From: Plantago major
Taxonomy: Eukaryota > Streptophyta > Magnoliopsida > Lamiales > Plantaginaceae
Assembly: GCA_026545765.1 (NCBI GenBank)
Contig: CM048844.1
Span: 59,864,932-59,928,931, forward strand
DNA: 64,000 bases
Reading direction: 5' to 3'
Part shown: positions 26,097-40,300 of the stretch, piece after piece
Numbering within the stretch: position 1 is the first letter of the stretch
Layout of the letters: the number at the start of each line of letters is the position of its first letter
The notes under the pieces: model-generated
The model's database searches: none
What the model was told of the DNA's origin: nothing
What the model saw: only the letters and a program-made list of their open reading frames with translations
Translations under genes and position numbers: made by a program

Positions 26097-29000
26097 GAGA
26101 GATAAACAACACACTAAAGGTGGGATAATAGAAGCGAAAAAGTCTATTGAGATTTAAAAAATTACGGAAAGGGTAAAAGTATCACAAGCGAAGAACTCTA
26201 ATTGAGAGTTAAACAACACACAAAAGGGTGGGATAAACAACAAGCGAACAACTGCTTGAGAGATAAACAACACACTAAAGGAGTGGGATAATGAAAGCGA
26301 AAGAAAAAGTCTATTGAGATTTAAAAAATACGAGAAAGGAGTAAGAGTATCACAAGCGAAGAACTCTAATTGAGAGTTAAACAACACAAAAGGTGGGATA
26401 AACAACAAGCGAACAACACTTGAGAGATAAACAACACTAAAGGTGGGATAATGAGAAAGAAAAAGTATATTCGAGATTTAAAAATTACACAGAAAGGAGT
26501 AAGGGTATCACAAACGAAGAACTCTAATTAAGAGTTAAACAACACCAAAAGGAGTGGGATAAACAACAAACAACAACTTGAGAGATAAACAACACACTAA
26601 AGGAGTGGGATAATGAGAAAGCGAAAAGTCTATTGATTTAAAAAATACAGAAAAGAGTAAGAGTATCACAAGCGAAGAACTCAATTGAGAGTTAAACAAC
26701 ACAAAAAAGGTGGGATAAACAACAAGCGAACAACTCCATTGAGAGATAAACAACACACTAAAGGGTGGGATAATGAGAAGCGAAAAAGTCTATTGAGATT
26801 TAAAAATACGAGAAAGGAGTAAAAGTATCACAAGCGAAGAACTCTAATTGAGAGTTAAACAACACAAAGAGTGGGATAAACAACAAGCGAACAACTCTTT
26901 GAGAGATAAACAACACACTAAAAGGTGGGATAATGAGAAGCGAAAAAGTCTATTGAGATTTAAAAATTACGAGAAAGGGTAAGAGTATCACAAGCGAAGA
27001 ACTCTAATTGAGTTAAACAACACACAAAGGAGTGGGATAAACAACAAGCGAACAACTGCTTGAGAGATAAACAACACTAAAAAGGTGGGATAATGAAAGC
27101 GAAAAGTCTATTGAGATTTAAAAATATACGAGAGTAAGAGTATCACAAGCGAAGAACTCTAATTAGAGTTAAACAACACAAAAAGGTGGGATAAACAAAC
27201 GAACAACTTTTGAGAGATAAACAACACACTAAAGGAGTGGGATAATGAGAAAGCGAAAAAGTCTATTGAGATTTAAAAATACGAGAAAGGAGTAAGAGTA
27301 TCAAGCGAAGAACTCTAATTGAGAGTTAAACAACAAAAGGAGTGGGATAAACAACAAGCGAACACTTGAGAGATAAACAACACACTAAAGGTGGGATAAT
27401 GAGAAAAGCGAAAAAGTCTATTGAGATTTAAAATATACGAGAAAGGAGTAAGAGTATCACAAAAGCGAAGAACTCTAATTGAGAGTTAAACAACACACAA
27501 AGGTGGGATAAACAACAAGCGAACAACTGCTTGAGAGATAAACAACACACTAAAGGTGGGATAATGAAAGCGAAAAAAAAGTCTAAAGATTTAAAATACA
27601 GAGAAAGGGTAAGAGTATCACAAGCGAAGAACTCTAATGGAGTTAAACAACACAAAAGGTGGGATAAACAACAAGCGAACAACTTTGCTTGAGAGATAAA
27701 CAACACACTAAAGGTGGGATAATGAAAGCGAAAAGTCTATTCAGATTTAAAAATTACGAGAAAGGAGTAAGAGTATCAAGCGAAGAACTCTAATGAGAGT
27801 TAAACAACACACAAAAGGTGGGATAAACAACAAGCGAACAACTGCTTGAGAGATAAACAACACACTAAAGGTGGGATAATGAGAAAGCGAAAAAGTCTAT
27901 TGAGATTTAAAAAATACGAGAAAGGGTAAGAGTATCACAAGAAGAACTCTAATTGAGTTAAACAACACACAAAGGAGTGGGATAAACAACGAACAACTCC
28001 TTGAGAGATAAACAACACACTAAAGGTGGGATAATGAGAAAGCGAAAAAAGTCTATTGAGATTTAAAAATTACACGAGAAAGGAGTAAGAGTATCACAAG
28101 CGAAGAACTCTAATTGAGAGTTAAACAACACACAAAGGAGTGGGATAAACAACAAGCGAACAACTGCACTTGAGAGATAAACAACACACTAAAGGTGGGA
28201 TAATGAGAAAAGAAAAAGTATTGAGATTTAAAAATACGAGAAAGGAGTAAGAGTATCACAAGCGAAGAACTCTAATTGAGAGTTAAACAACACACAAAGG
28301 TGGGATAAACAACAAACGAACAACTACTTGAGAGATAAACAACACACTAAAGGAGTGGGATAAGAAAGCGAAAAAAGTCTATTGAGATTTAAAAATACAG
28401 AAAGGGTAAGAGTATCACAAGCGAAGAACTCAATGGAGAGTTAAACAACACAAAGGAGTGGGATAAACAACAAGCGAACAACTTTGCATGAGAGATAAAC
28501 AACACACTAAAGGGTGGGATAATGAGAAGCGAAAAGTCTATTGAGATTTAAAAATAAAATTACGAGAAAGGAGTAAGAGTATCAAGCGAAGAACTCTAAT
28601 TGAGAGTTAAACAACACACAAAAGAGTGGGATAAACAACAAGCGAACAACTCTTGAGAGATAAACAACACACTAAAGGTGGGATAATGAGAAAGCGAAAA
28701 GTCTATTGAGATTTAAAAATACGAGAAAGGAGTAAGAGTATCACAAGCGAAGAGAACTAATTGAGAGTTAAACAACACACAAAAGGGTGGGATAAACAAC
28801 AAGCGAACAACTCTTTGAGAGATAAACAACACACTAAAGGGTGGGATAATGAGAAGCGAAAAGATTATTCTGAGATTTAAAAAATACGAGAAAGGAGTAA
28901 GAGTATCACAAGCGAAGAACTCTAATTGAGAGTTAAACAACACACAAAAGGTGGGATAAACAACAAGCGAACAACTCACTTGAGAGATAAACAACACACT

Positions 29001-31085
29001 AAAGGTGGGATAATGAAAAGAAAAAAGTCTATTGAGATTTAAAAATACACGAAGGAGTAAGAGTATCACAAGCGAAGAACTCTAATTGAGAGTTAAACAA
29101 CACAAAAAGGTGGGATAAACAACAAGCGAACAACTCCACTTGAGAGATAAACAACACACTAAAGGAGTGGGATAATGAGAAGCGAAAAAAGTCTAGAGAT
29201 TTAAAAATACGAGAAAAGAGTAAGAGTATCACAAGCGAAGAACTCAATTGAGAGTTAAACAACACACAAAAGGAGTGGGATAAACAACAAGCGAACAACT
29301 TTTGAGAGATAAACAACACACTAAAGGTGGGATAATGAGAAGCGAAAAGTCTATTGAGATTTAAAAATACACGAGAAAGGAGTAAGAGTATCACAAGCGA
29401 AGAACTCAATTGAGAGTTAAACAACACCTGAAAGAGTGGGATAAACAACAAAGAACAACACTGCTTGAGAGATAAACAACACACTAAGGAGTGGGATAAT
29501 GAAAGCGAAAAAGTCTATTGAGATTTAAAAATACGAGAAAGGGTAAGAGTATCACAAGCGAAGAACTCTAATTAGAGTTAAACAACAAACAAAAGGTGGG
29601 ATAAACAACAAGCGAACAACTCTTTGAGAGATAAACAACACACTAAAGGTGGGATAATGAAAGCGAAAAAGTCTATTGAGATTTAAAAATTACAGAGAAG
29701 GAGTAAGAGTATCACAAGCGAAGAACTCTAATTGAGAGTTAAACAACACAAAGGTGGGATAAACAACAAGCGAACAACTCACTTGAGAGATAAACAACAC
29801 ACTAAAGGGTGGGATAATGAAAGAAGAAAAAGTCTATTGAGATTTAAAATATACGAGAAGGAGTAAGAGTATCACAAGCGAAGAACTCTAATTGAGAGTT
29901 AAACAACACACAAAAGAGTGGGATAAACAACAAGCGAACAACTCACTTGAGAGATAAACAACACACTAAAGGTGGGATCATGAGAAAGCGAAAAAGTCTA
30001 TTGAGATTTAAAAATATACGAGAAAGTAAGAGTATCACAAGCGAAGAACTCTAATGGAGTTAAACAACACAAAAGGTGGGATAAACAACAAGCGAACAAC
30101 TTTGAGAGATAAACAACACACTAAAGGGTGGGATAATGAGAAACGAAAAGTCTATTGAGATTTAAAAATTACACAGAAATGGAGAGAGTATCACAAGCGA
30201 AGAACTCTAATTGAGAGTTAAACAACACACAAAGGAGTGGGATAAACAACAAGCGAACAACTCCATGAGAGAGATAAACAACACTAAAGGAGTGGGATAA
30301 TGAGAAAGCGAAAAAAAGTATTGAGATTTAAAAAATTACGAGAAAGGAGTAAAGTATCACAAGCGAAGAACTCTAATTGAGAGTTAAACAACACACAAAA
30401 GGAGTGGGATAAACAACGAACAACTGCTTGAGAGATAAACAACACACTAAAGGAGTGGGATAATGAGAAGAAAAAGTCTATTGAGATTTAAAAATACACG
30501 AGAATGGAGTAAGAGTATCACAAGCGAAGAACTCTAATTGAGAGTTAAACAACACACAAATGAGTGGGATAAACAACAAAGCGAACCACTTGAGAGATAA
30601 ACAACACACTAAAGGGTGGGATAATGAGAAAGAAAAAGTCTATTGAGATTTAAAATATACACAGAAAGGAGTAAGAGTATCAAAAGCGAAGAACTCTAAT
30701 TGAGAGTTAAACAACACACAAAGGAGTGGGATAAACAACAAAAGCGAACAACTCCACTTGAGAGATAAACAACACACTAAAGGTGGGATAATGAGAAGCG
30801 AAAAAGTCTATTGAGATTTAAAAATATACGAGAAAGGAGTAAGAGTATCAAAAGCGAAGAACTCAATTGAGAGTTAAACAACACAAAGGAGTGGGATAAA
30901 CAACAAGCGAACAACTCCATTGAGAGATAAACAACACACTAAAAAGGTGGGATAATGAGAAGCGAAAAAGTCTATTGAGATTTAAAAATTACGAGAGAAG
31001 TAAGAGTATCACAAGCGAAGAACTCTAATTGAGAGTTAAACTACACACAAAAGGAGTGGGATAAACAACAAGCGAACAACTCACT

Positions 31086-31201
31086 GAGAGATAAACAACA
31101 CACTAAAGGTGGGATAATGAGAAAGCGAAAAAGTCTGAGATTTAAAAATATACGAGAAAGGAGTAAAGAATTGGGATAAACAACAAGCGAACAACTCCCT
31201 T
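31086..31201 (+). repeat. Two-subunit monomer (116 bp) with a B/C hybrid
   Basis: Successive anchors are 116 bases apart instead of ~165. Subunit B breaks off after GGAGTAAAG and continues with AATTGGGATAAACAACAAGC of subunit C, so one subunit length is missing. The breakpoint is at the shared GGAGT/GGG position. This is the deletion counterpart of the four-subunit monomers. Confidence 0.85.
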
Positions 31202-34200
31202 GAGAGATAAACAACACACTAAAGGTGGGATAATGAAACGAAAAATTATTGAGATTTAAAAATACACGAGAAGGTAAGAGTATCACAAGCGAAGAACTCA
31301 ATTGAGAGTTAAACAACACAAAAAAGTGGGATAAACAACAAGCGAACAACTCCACGAGAGATAAACAACACACTAAAAGGTGGGATAATGAGAAAGAAAA
31401 AAGTATTCGAGATTTAAAAATACGAGAAGGAGTAAGAGTATCACAAGCGAAGAACTCTAATTGAGAGTTAAACAACACAAAAGAGTGGGATAAACAACAA
31501 GCGAACAACTCTTGAGAGATAAACAACACACTAAAGGGTGGGATAATGAGAAAGCGAAAAAGTCTATTGAGTTTAAAAATATACGAGAAAGGGTAAGAGT
31601 ATCACAAGCGAAGAACTCTAATTGAGAGTTAAACAACACAAAAGGAGTGGGATAAACAACAAACGAACAACACTTGAGAGATAAACAACACACTAAAGGT
31701 GGGATAATGAGAAGCGAAAAAGTCTATTGAGATTTAAAAATTACGAGAAATGGGTAAGAGTATCACAAGCGAAGAACTCTAATTGAGAGTTAAACAACAC
31801 AAAAAAGGTGGGATAAACAACAAGCGAACACAACTGCTTGAGAGATAAACAACACACTAAAGGAGTGGGATAATGAGAAGCGAAAAAGTCTATTGAGATT
31901 TAAAAATACAGAGAAAGGTAAGAGTATCACAAGCGAAGAACTAATTGAGAGTTAAACAACACACAAAGGAGTGGGATAAACAACAAGCGAACAACTGCTT
32001 GAGAGATAAACAACACACTAAAAAGGTGGGATAATGAAGCGAAAAAAGTCTATTGAGATTTAAAAATACGAGAAAGGAAAGAGTATCACAAGCGAAGAAC
32101 TCTAATTGAGAGTTAAACAACACAAAGGTGGGATAAACAACAAACAACACCACTTGAGAGATAAACAACACACTAAAGGTGGGATAATGAGAAGCGAAAA
32201 GTCTATTGAGATTTAAAATATACGAGAAAGGAGTAAGAGTATCACAAGCGAAGAACTCTAATTGAGAGTTAAACAACACACAAAAGTGGGATAAACAACA
32301 AAGCGAACAACTCACTTGAGAGATAAACAACACACTAAAGGTGGGATAAGAAAGCGAAAAGTCTATTGAGATTTAAAAATTACGAGAAAGGAGTAAGAGT
32401 ATCACAAGCGAAGAACTCTAATGGAGTTAAACAACACAAAAGGTGGGATAAACAACAAGCGAACAACTGCATGAGAGATAAACAACACACTAAAGGTGGG
32501 ATAATGAGAAAGCGAAAAGTCTATTGAGATTTAAAAATACGAGAAAGGAGTAAAGTATCACAAGCGAAGAACTCTAATTGAGGTTAAACAACACACAAAA
32601 GGGTGGGATAAACAACAAGCGAACAACAACTTGAGAGATAAACAACACACTAAAGGAGTGGGATAATGAGAAGCGAAAAGTCTATTGAGATTTAAAAATT
32701 ACGAGAAAGAGTAAGAGTATCACAAGCGAAGAACTCTAATTGAGAGTTAAACAACACACAAAGGTGGGATAAACAACAAGCGAACAACTCTTGAGAGATA
32801 AACAACACACTAAAGAGGTGGGATAATGAAAGCGAAAAAGTCTATTCGAGATTTAAAAATTACACGAAGGAGTAAGAGTATCACAAGCGAAGAACTCTAA
32901 TTGAGAGTTAAACAACACAAAATGAGTGGGATAAACAACAAGCGAACAACTGCTTGAGAGATAAACAACACACTAAAGGTGGGATAATGAGAAAGCGAAA
33001 AAGTCTATTCGAGATTTAAAATATACGAGAAAGGAGTAAGAGTATCACAAGCGAAGAACTCTAATTGAGAGTTAAACAACACAAAGGAGTGGGATAAACA
33101 ACAAACGAACAACTCTTGAGAGATAAACAACACACTAAAGGGTGGGATAAGAAGCGAAAAAAAAAAGATTTAAAAATACACAGAAAGGAGTAAGAGTATC
33201 ACAAGCGAAGAACTCTAATGGAGAGTTAAACAACACAAAAGGTGGGATAAACAACAAGCGAACAACTTTGAGAGATAAACAACACACTAAAGGTGGGATA
33301 ATGAAAGCGAAAAAGTCTATTGAGATTTAAAAATTACAGAGAAAGGAGTAAAAGTATCACAAGCGAAGAACTCTAATTGAGAGTTAAACAACACACAAAG
33401 GTGGGAGGGATAAACAACAAGCAACAACTCCTTGAGAGATAAACAACACACTAAAGGAGTGGGATAATGAGAAAGCGAAAAGTCTATTGAGTTTAAAAAT
33501 ACAGAAAGGAGTAAGAGTATCACAAGCGAAGAACTCTAATTGAGAGTTAAACAACAAACAAAGAGTGGGATAAACAACAAGCGAACAACTGCTTGAGAGA
33601 TAAACAACACACTAAAGGAGTGGGATAATGAAAGCGAAAAAAAATTCTGAGATTTAAAAATACACAGAAAGGGTAAGAGTATCACAAGCGAAGAACTCTA
33701 ATTGAGAGTTAAACAACACACAAAATGAGTGGGATAAACAACAAGCGAACAACTCACTTGAGAGATAAACAACACACTAAAGGTGGGATAATGAAAAGCA
33801 AAAAGTCTATTGAGATTTAAAATATACGAGAAAGGGTAAAGAGTATCACAAGCGAAGAACACTAATTGAGAGTTAAACAACACCTGAAAGGTGGGATAAA
33901 CAACAAACAACTCCACTTGAGAGATAAACAACACACTAAAGGAGTGGGATAATGAGAAGCGAAAAAAAAATTATGATTTAAAATACGAGAAGGTGTAAGA
34001 GTATCACAAACGAAGAACTCTAATGGAGAGTTAAACAACACAAAGAGTGGGATAAACAACAAGCGAACAACTTTGAGAGATAAACAACACACTAAAGGTG
34101 GGATAATGAGAAGCGAAAAAGTCTATTGAGATTTAAAATATACGAGAAAGAGTAAAGAGTATCAAGCGAAGAACTCTGAGAGTTAAACAACACACAAAGG

Positions 34201-34399
34201 TGGGATAAACAACAACTCACTTGAGAGATAAACAACACACTAAAGGGTGGGATAATGAGAAGCGAAAAGTCTATTGAGATTTAAAAATACGAGAAAGAGT
34301 AAGAGTATCACAAGCGAAGAACTCTAATTGAGTTAAACAACACACAAAAGGTGGGATAAACAACAAGCGAACAACTGCTTGAGAGATAAACAACACACT

Positions 34400-37300
34400 A
34401 AAGGTGGGATAATGAAAGCGAAAAATTCTATTGAGATTTAAAAATACGAGAAGGAATAAGAGTATCACAAACGAAGAACTCTAATTGAGAGTTAAACAAC
34501 AGACAAAATGAGTGGGATAAACATCAAACGAACAACACCACTTGAGAGATAAACAACACACTAAAGGAGTGGGATCAAGAGAAACGAAAAAGTCTATTCG
34601 AGATTTAAAATATACACAGAAAGGAGTAAGAGTATCACAAACGAAGAACTCTAATGGAGAGTTAAACAACACCTGAAAGTGGGATAAACAACAAGCGAAC
34701 AACTCCATGAGAGATAAACAACACACTAAAGGAGTGGGATCATGAGAAACGAAAAAAGTCTATTCGAGATTTAAAAATACGAGAAAGGAGTAAGAGTATC
34801 ACAAGCGAAGAACTCTAATGAGAGTTAAACAACACAAAAGGTGGGATAAACAACAAGCGAACAACTTTGCTTGAGAGATAAACAACACACTAAAAAGGTG
34901 GGATAATGAGAAAGCGAAAAGGTCTATTGAGATTTAAAAAATTACGAGAAAGGGTAAGAGTATCACAAGCGAAGAACTCTAATTAAGAGTTAAACAACAC
35001 AACACAAAAAGTGGGATAAACAACAAGCGAACAACTGCTTGAGAGATAAACAACACACTAAAGGTGGGATAATGAGAAAGCGAAAAAGTCTATTGAGATT
35101 TAAAAAATACGAGAAAGGTAAGAGTATCACAAGCGAAGAACTCTAATTGAGAGTTAAACAACAAACAAAAGGTGGGATAAACAACAAGCGAACAACTGCT
35201 TGAGAGATAAACAACACACTAAAGGAGTGGGATAATGAGAAGCGAAAAATTCTGAGATTTAAAAATACAGAATGGAGTAAGAGTATCACAAGCGAAGAAC
35301 TCTAATTGAGAGTTAAACAACACAAAGAGTGGGATAAACATCAAGCGAACAACACTTGAGAGATAAACAACACTAAAAGGTGGGATAATGAGAAAAGAAA
35401 AAGTATATTGAGATTTAAAATATACGAGAAAGGAGTAAGAGTATCACAAGCGAAAAACACTAATTGAGAGTTAAACAACACACAAAAGGTGGGATAAACA
35501 ACAAGCGAACAACTCCATGAGAGATAAACAACACACTAAAGGAGTGGGATCAAGAAAGCGAAAAAGTCTATTCGAGATTTAAAAATACACGAGAAAGGAG
35601 TAAGAGTATCACAAGCGAAGAACTCTAATGGAGTTAAACAACACAAAGGAGTGGGATAAACAACAAGCGAACAACTTTGCTTGAGAGATAAACAACACAC
35701 TAAAGGTGGGATAATGAGAAGCGAAAAGTCTATTGAGATTTAAAAATTACAGAAAGGAGTAAGAGTATCACAAGCGAAGAACTCTAATTGAGAGTTAAAC
35801 AACACACAAAAAAAGGTGGGATAAACAACAAGCGAACAACTCCACTTGAGAGATAAACAACACACTAAAGGGTGGGATAATGAGAAGCGAAAAAGTCTAT
35901 TGAGATTTAAAAATATACAGAGAAAGAGTATCACAAGCGAAGAACTCTAATTGAGAGTTAAACAACAAACAAAAGGTGGGATAAACAACGAACAACTGCT
36001 TGAGAGATAAACAACACACTAAAGGAGTGGGATCAAGAGAAACGAAAAATTCTATTCGAGCTTTAAAAAATACACAGAATGGAGTAAGAGTATCACAAAC
36101 GAAGAACTCTAATTGAGAGTTAAACAACAGACAAAATGAGTCGGATAAACATCAAACGAACAACACCACTTGAGAGATAAACAACACACTAAAGGAGTGG
36201 GATCAAGAGAAACGAAAAAGTCTATTCGAGATTTGAAATATACACAGAAAGGAGTAAGAGTATCACAAACGAAAACACTAATTGAGAGTTAAACAACACC
36301 TGAAAGGTGGGATAAACAACAAGCGAACAACTCCACTTGAGAGATAAACAACACACTAAAGGTGGGATCAAGAGAAGCGAAAAAGTCTATCGAGATTTAA
36401 AAATACAGAAAAAAGTAAAGAGTATCACAAGCGAAGAACTACAATGGAGAGTTAAACAACACAAAAGGTGGGATAAACAACAAAGCGAACAACTGCTTGA
36501 GAGATAAACAACACACTAAAGGTGGGATAATGAGAAAGCGAAAAAGTCTATTCGAGATTTAAAATTACAGAAAGGAGTAAGAGTATCACAAGCGAAGAAC
36601 TCTAATTGAGAGTTAAACAACACAAAAGGAGTGGGATAAACAACAAGCGAACAACTGCACTTGAGAGATAAACAACACACTAAAGGGTGGGATAATGAGA
36701 AGCGAAAAAGTCTATTGAGATTTAAAAATACGGAAAGGAGAAAGTGTATAACAAACAAAGAAGTCTAATTAAAAGTTAAACAACACACAAAAAGAGTGGG
36801 ATTAACAACAAACGAACAACTCTGCTTGAGAAATAAACAACGCACTAAAGGAGTGGGATAATGAGAAACGAAAAATTCTATTGAAATTTAAAAAATACAC
36901 AGAATGGAGTAAAAGTATCACAAATGAAGAACTCTAATTGAGGGTTAAACAACACAAAAAAGGAGTGGGATAAACAACAAACGAACAACGCCACTTGAGA
37001 GATAAACAACACACTAAAGGAGTGTGATAATGAGAAAAGAAAAGGTGTATTCGAGATTTAAGAAATACAGAGAAAGGAGTAAGAGTATCAAAAACGAAAA
37101 ACACTAATTGAGAGTTAAACAACACAAAAAGGTGGGATAAACAACAAGCGAACAACTCACTTGAGAGATAAACAACACACTAAAGGTGGGATCATGAGAA
37201 AGCGAAAAAAGTATTGAGATTTAAAAAATACACGAGAAAGGAGTAAGAGTATCACAAGCGAAGAACTCTAATGGAGAGTTAAACAACACAAAAGGGTGGG

Positions 37301-40300
37301 ATAAACAACAAGCGAACAACTTTGCACGAGAGATAAACAACACACTAAAAGGTGGGATAATGAGAAAGCGAAAAGGTCTATTCGAGATTTAAAATTACGA
37401 GAAAGGAGTAAGAGTATCACAAGCGAAGAACTCTAATTAAGAGTTAAACAACACACAAAAGGTGGGATAAACAACAAGCGAACAACAACTGCTTGAGAGA
37501 TAAACAACACACTAAAGGAGTGGGATAATGAGAAGCGAAAAAGTCTATTGAGATTTAAAAATACGAGAAAGGGTAAGAGTATCACAAGCGAAGAACTCTA
37601 ATTGAGGTTAAACAACACACAAAAGGTGGGTTAAACAACAAACGAACAACTCTGCTTGAGAGATACACAACACACTAAAGGAGTGGGATAACGAGAAACG
37701 AAAAATTCTATTCGAGATTTAAAAAATACACAGAATGGAGTAAGAGTATCACAAACGAAGGAACTCTAATTGAGAGTTAAACAACAGACAAAAGGAGTGG
37801 AATTAACAACAAACGAACACAACTCTGCTTGAGAGATAAAAAAATACACTAAAGGAGTGTGATAATAAGAAACAAAAAAGTCTATTCGAGATTTAAAATA
37901 TACGAGAAAGGGTAAGAGTATCACAAGCGAAGAACACTAATTGAGAGTTAAACAACACACAAAAGGTGGGATAAACAACAAGCGAACAACTCCACTTGAG
38001 AGATAAACAACACACTAAAGGAGTGGGATAAAGAAGCGAAAAAGTCTATTGAGATTTAAAAATACGAGAAAGGGTAAGAGTATCACAAGCGAAGAACTCT
38101 AATGGAGAGTTAAACAACACAAAAGTGGGATAAACAACAAGCGAACAACTTTGAGAGATAAACAACACACTAAAGGTGGGATAATGAGAAGCGAAAAGGT
38201 CTATTGAGATTTAAAAATTACGAGAAAGGAGTAAGAGTATCACAAGCGAAGAACTCTAATTATGAGTTAAACAACACACAAAAGTGGGATAAACAACAAG
38301 CGAACAACTCTGCTTGAGAGATAAACAACACACTAAAGGTGGGATAATGAGAAAGCGAAAAGTCTATTGAGTTTAAAAATACAGAGAAAGAGTATCACAA
38401 GCGAAGAACTCTAATGGAGAGTTAAACAACACACAAAAGGGTGGGATAAACAACAAGCGAACAACTCTTGAGAGATAAACAACACACTAAAGGAGTGGGA
38501 TAACGAGAAACAAAAAATTCTATTCAAGATTTAAAAAATTCACAGAATGGAGTAAGAGTATCACAATCGAAGAACTCTAATTGAGAGTTAAACAACAGAC
38601 AAAATGAGTGGGATAAACATCAAACGAACAACACCACTTGAGAGATAAACAACACACTAAAGGAGTGGGATCAAGAGAAACGAAAAAGTCTATTTGAAAT
38701 TTAAAATATACGAGAAAAGGGTAAGAGTATCACAAGCGAAAAACTCTAATTGAGAGTTAAACAACACACAAAAAGGTGGGATAAACAACAAGCGAACAAC
38801 TCACTTGAGAGATAAACAACACACTAAAGGAGTGGGATAATGAGAAAGCGAAAAAAAGTCTATTGAGATTTAAAAATATACGAGAAAGGAGTAAGAGTAT
38901 CACAAGCGAAGAACTACAATGGAGTTAAACAACACAAAAGAGTGGGATAAACAACAAGCGAACAACTTTGCAGAGATAAACAACACACTAAAGAGTGGGA
39001 TAATGAGAAGCGAAAAAGTCTATTGAGTTTAAAAATTACGAGAAAGGAGTAAGAGTATCACAAGCGAAGAACTCTAATTGAGAGTTAAACAACACACAAA
39101 AGGTGGGATAAACAACAAGCGAACACAACTGCTTGAGAGATAAACAACACACTAAAGGAGTGGGATAATGAAAGCGAAAAGTCTATTGAGATTTAAAAAT
39201 ACGAGAAAGGAGTAAGAGTATCACAAGCGAAGAACTCTAATTGAGAGTTAAACAACAAACAAAAGGTGGGATAAACAACAAGCGAACAACTGCTTGAGAG
39301 ATAAACAACACTAAAGGGTGGGATAATGAGAAGCGAAAAATTCTATTGATTTAAAAAATACGAGAATGGAGTAAAGAGTATCACAAGCGAAGAACTCTAA
39401 TTGAGAGTTAAACAACAGACAAAAGAGTGGGATAAACAACAAGCGAACAACTTGAGAGATAAACAACACACTAAAGGTGGGATAATGAGAAAAGAAAAAG
39501 TATATTGAGATTTAAAATATACGAGAAAGGGTAAGAGTATCATCAAGCGAAAAACACTAATTGAGAGTTAAACAACACCAAAAGGAGTGGGATAAACAAC
39601 AAGCGAACAACAACTTGAGAGATAAACAACACACTAAAGGAGTGGGATCAAGAGAAAGCGAAAAAGTCTATTGAGATTTAAAAATACACGAGAAAGGAGT
39701 AAGAGTATCACAAGCGAAGAACTCTAATGGAGTTAAACAACACAAAGAGTGGGATAAACAACAAGCGAACAACTTTGCTTGAGAGATAAACAACACACTA
39801 AAGGTGGGATAATGAGAAAGAAAAGGTCTATTGAGATTTAAAATTACGAGAAAGGAGTAAGAGTATCACAAGCGAAGAACTCTAATTGAGAGTTAAACAA
39901 CACAAAAGGAGTGGGATAAACAAGCGAACAACTCCACTTGAGAGATAAACAACACACTAAAGGTGGGATAATGAGAAGCGAAAAAGTCTATTGAGATTTA
40001 AAAATACGAGAAAGGGTAAGAGTATCACAAGCGAAGAACTCTAATGGAGAGTTAAACAACAAACAAAGGTGGGATAAACAACAAACGAACAACTGCTTGA
40101 GAGATAAACAACACACTAAAGGTGGGATAACGAGAAACGAAAAATTCTATTCGAGATTTAAAAAATACACAGAATGGAGTAAGAGTATCACAAACGAAGA
40201 ACTCTAATTGAGAGTTAAACAACAGACAAAATGAGTGGGATAAACAACAAACGACCAACACCACTTGGAAGATAAACAACACACAAAAGGTGGGATAATG

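Larger units (their letters stand above)
19700..34400 (+). repeat. Satellite block II, most homogeneous part
   Basis: Long run of near-uniform monomers, mostly 160-168 bp. A subunits end AGCGAAAAAGTCTATTGA, B subunits contain CACAAGCGAAGAACTC, and C subunits contain CAACAAGCGAACAACT. Full-length monomers of the other type are rare (near 25,390-25,650). One monomer lacks a whole subunit (31,086-31,201) and one lacks about 35-40 bases (25,972-26,096). No gene or foreign insertion is visible. Confidence 0.85.
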
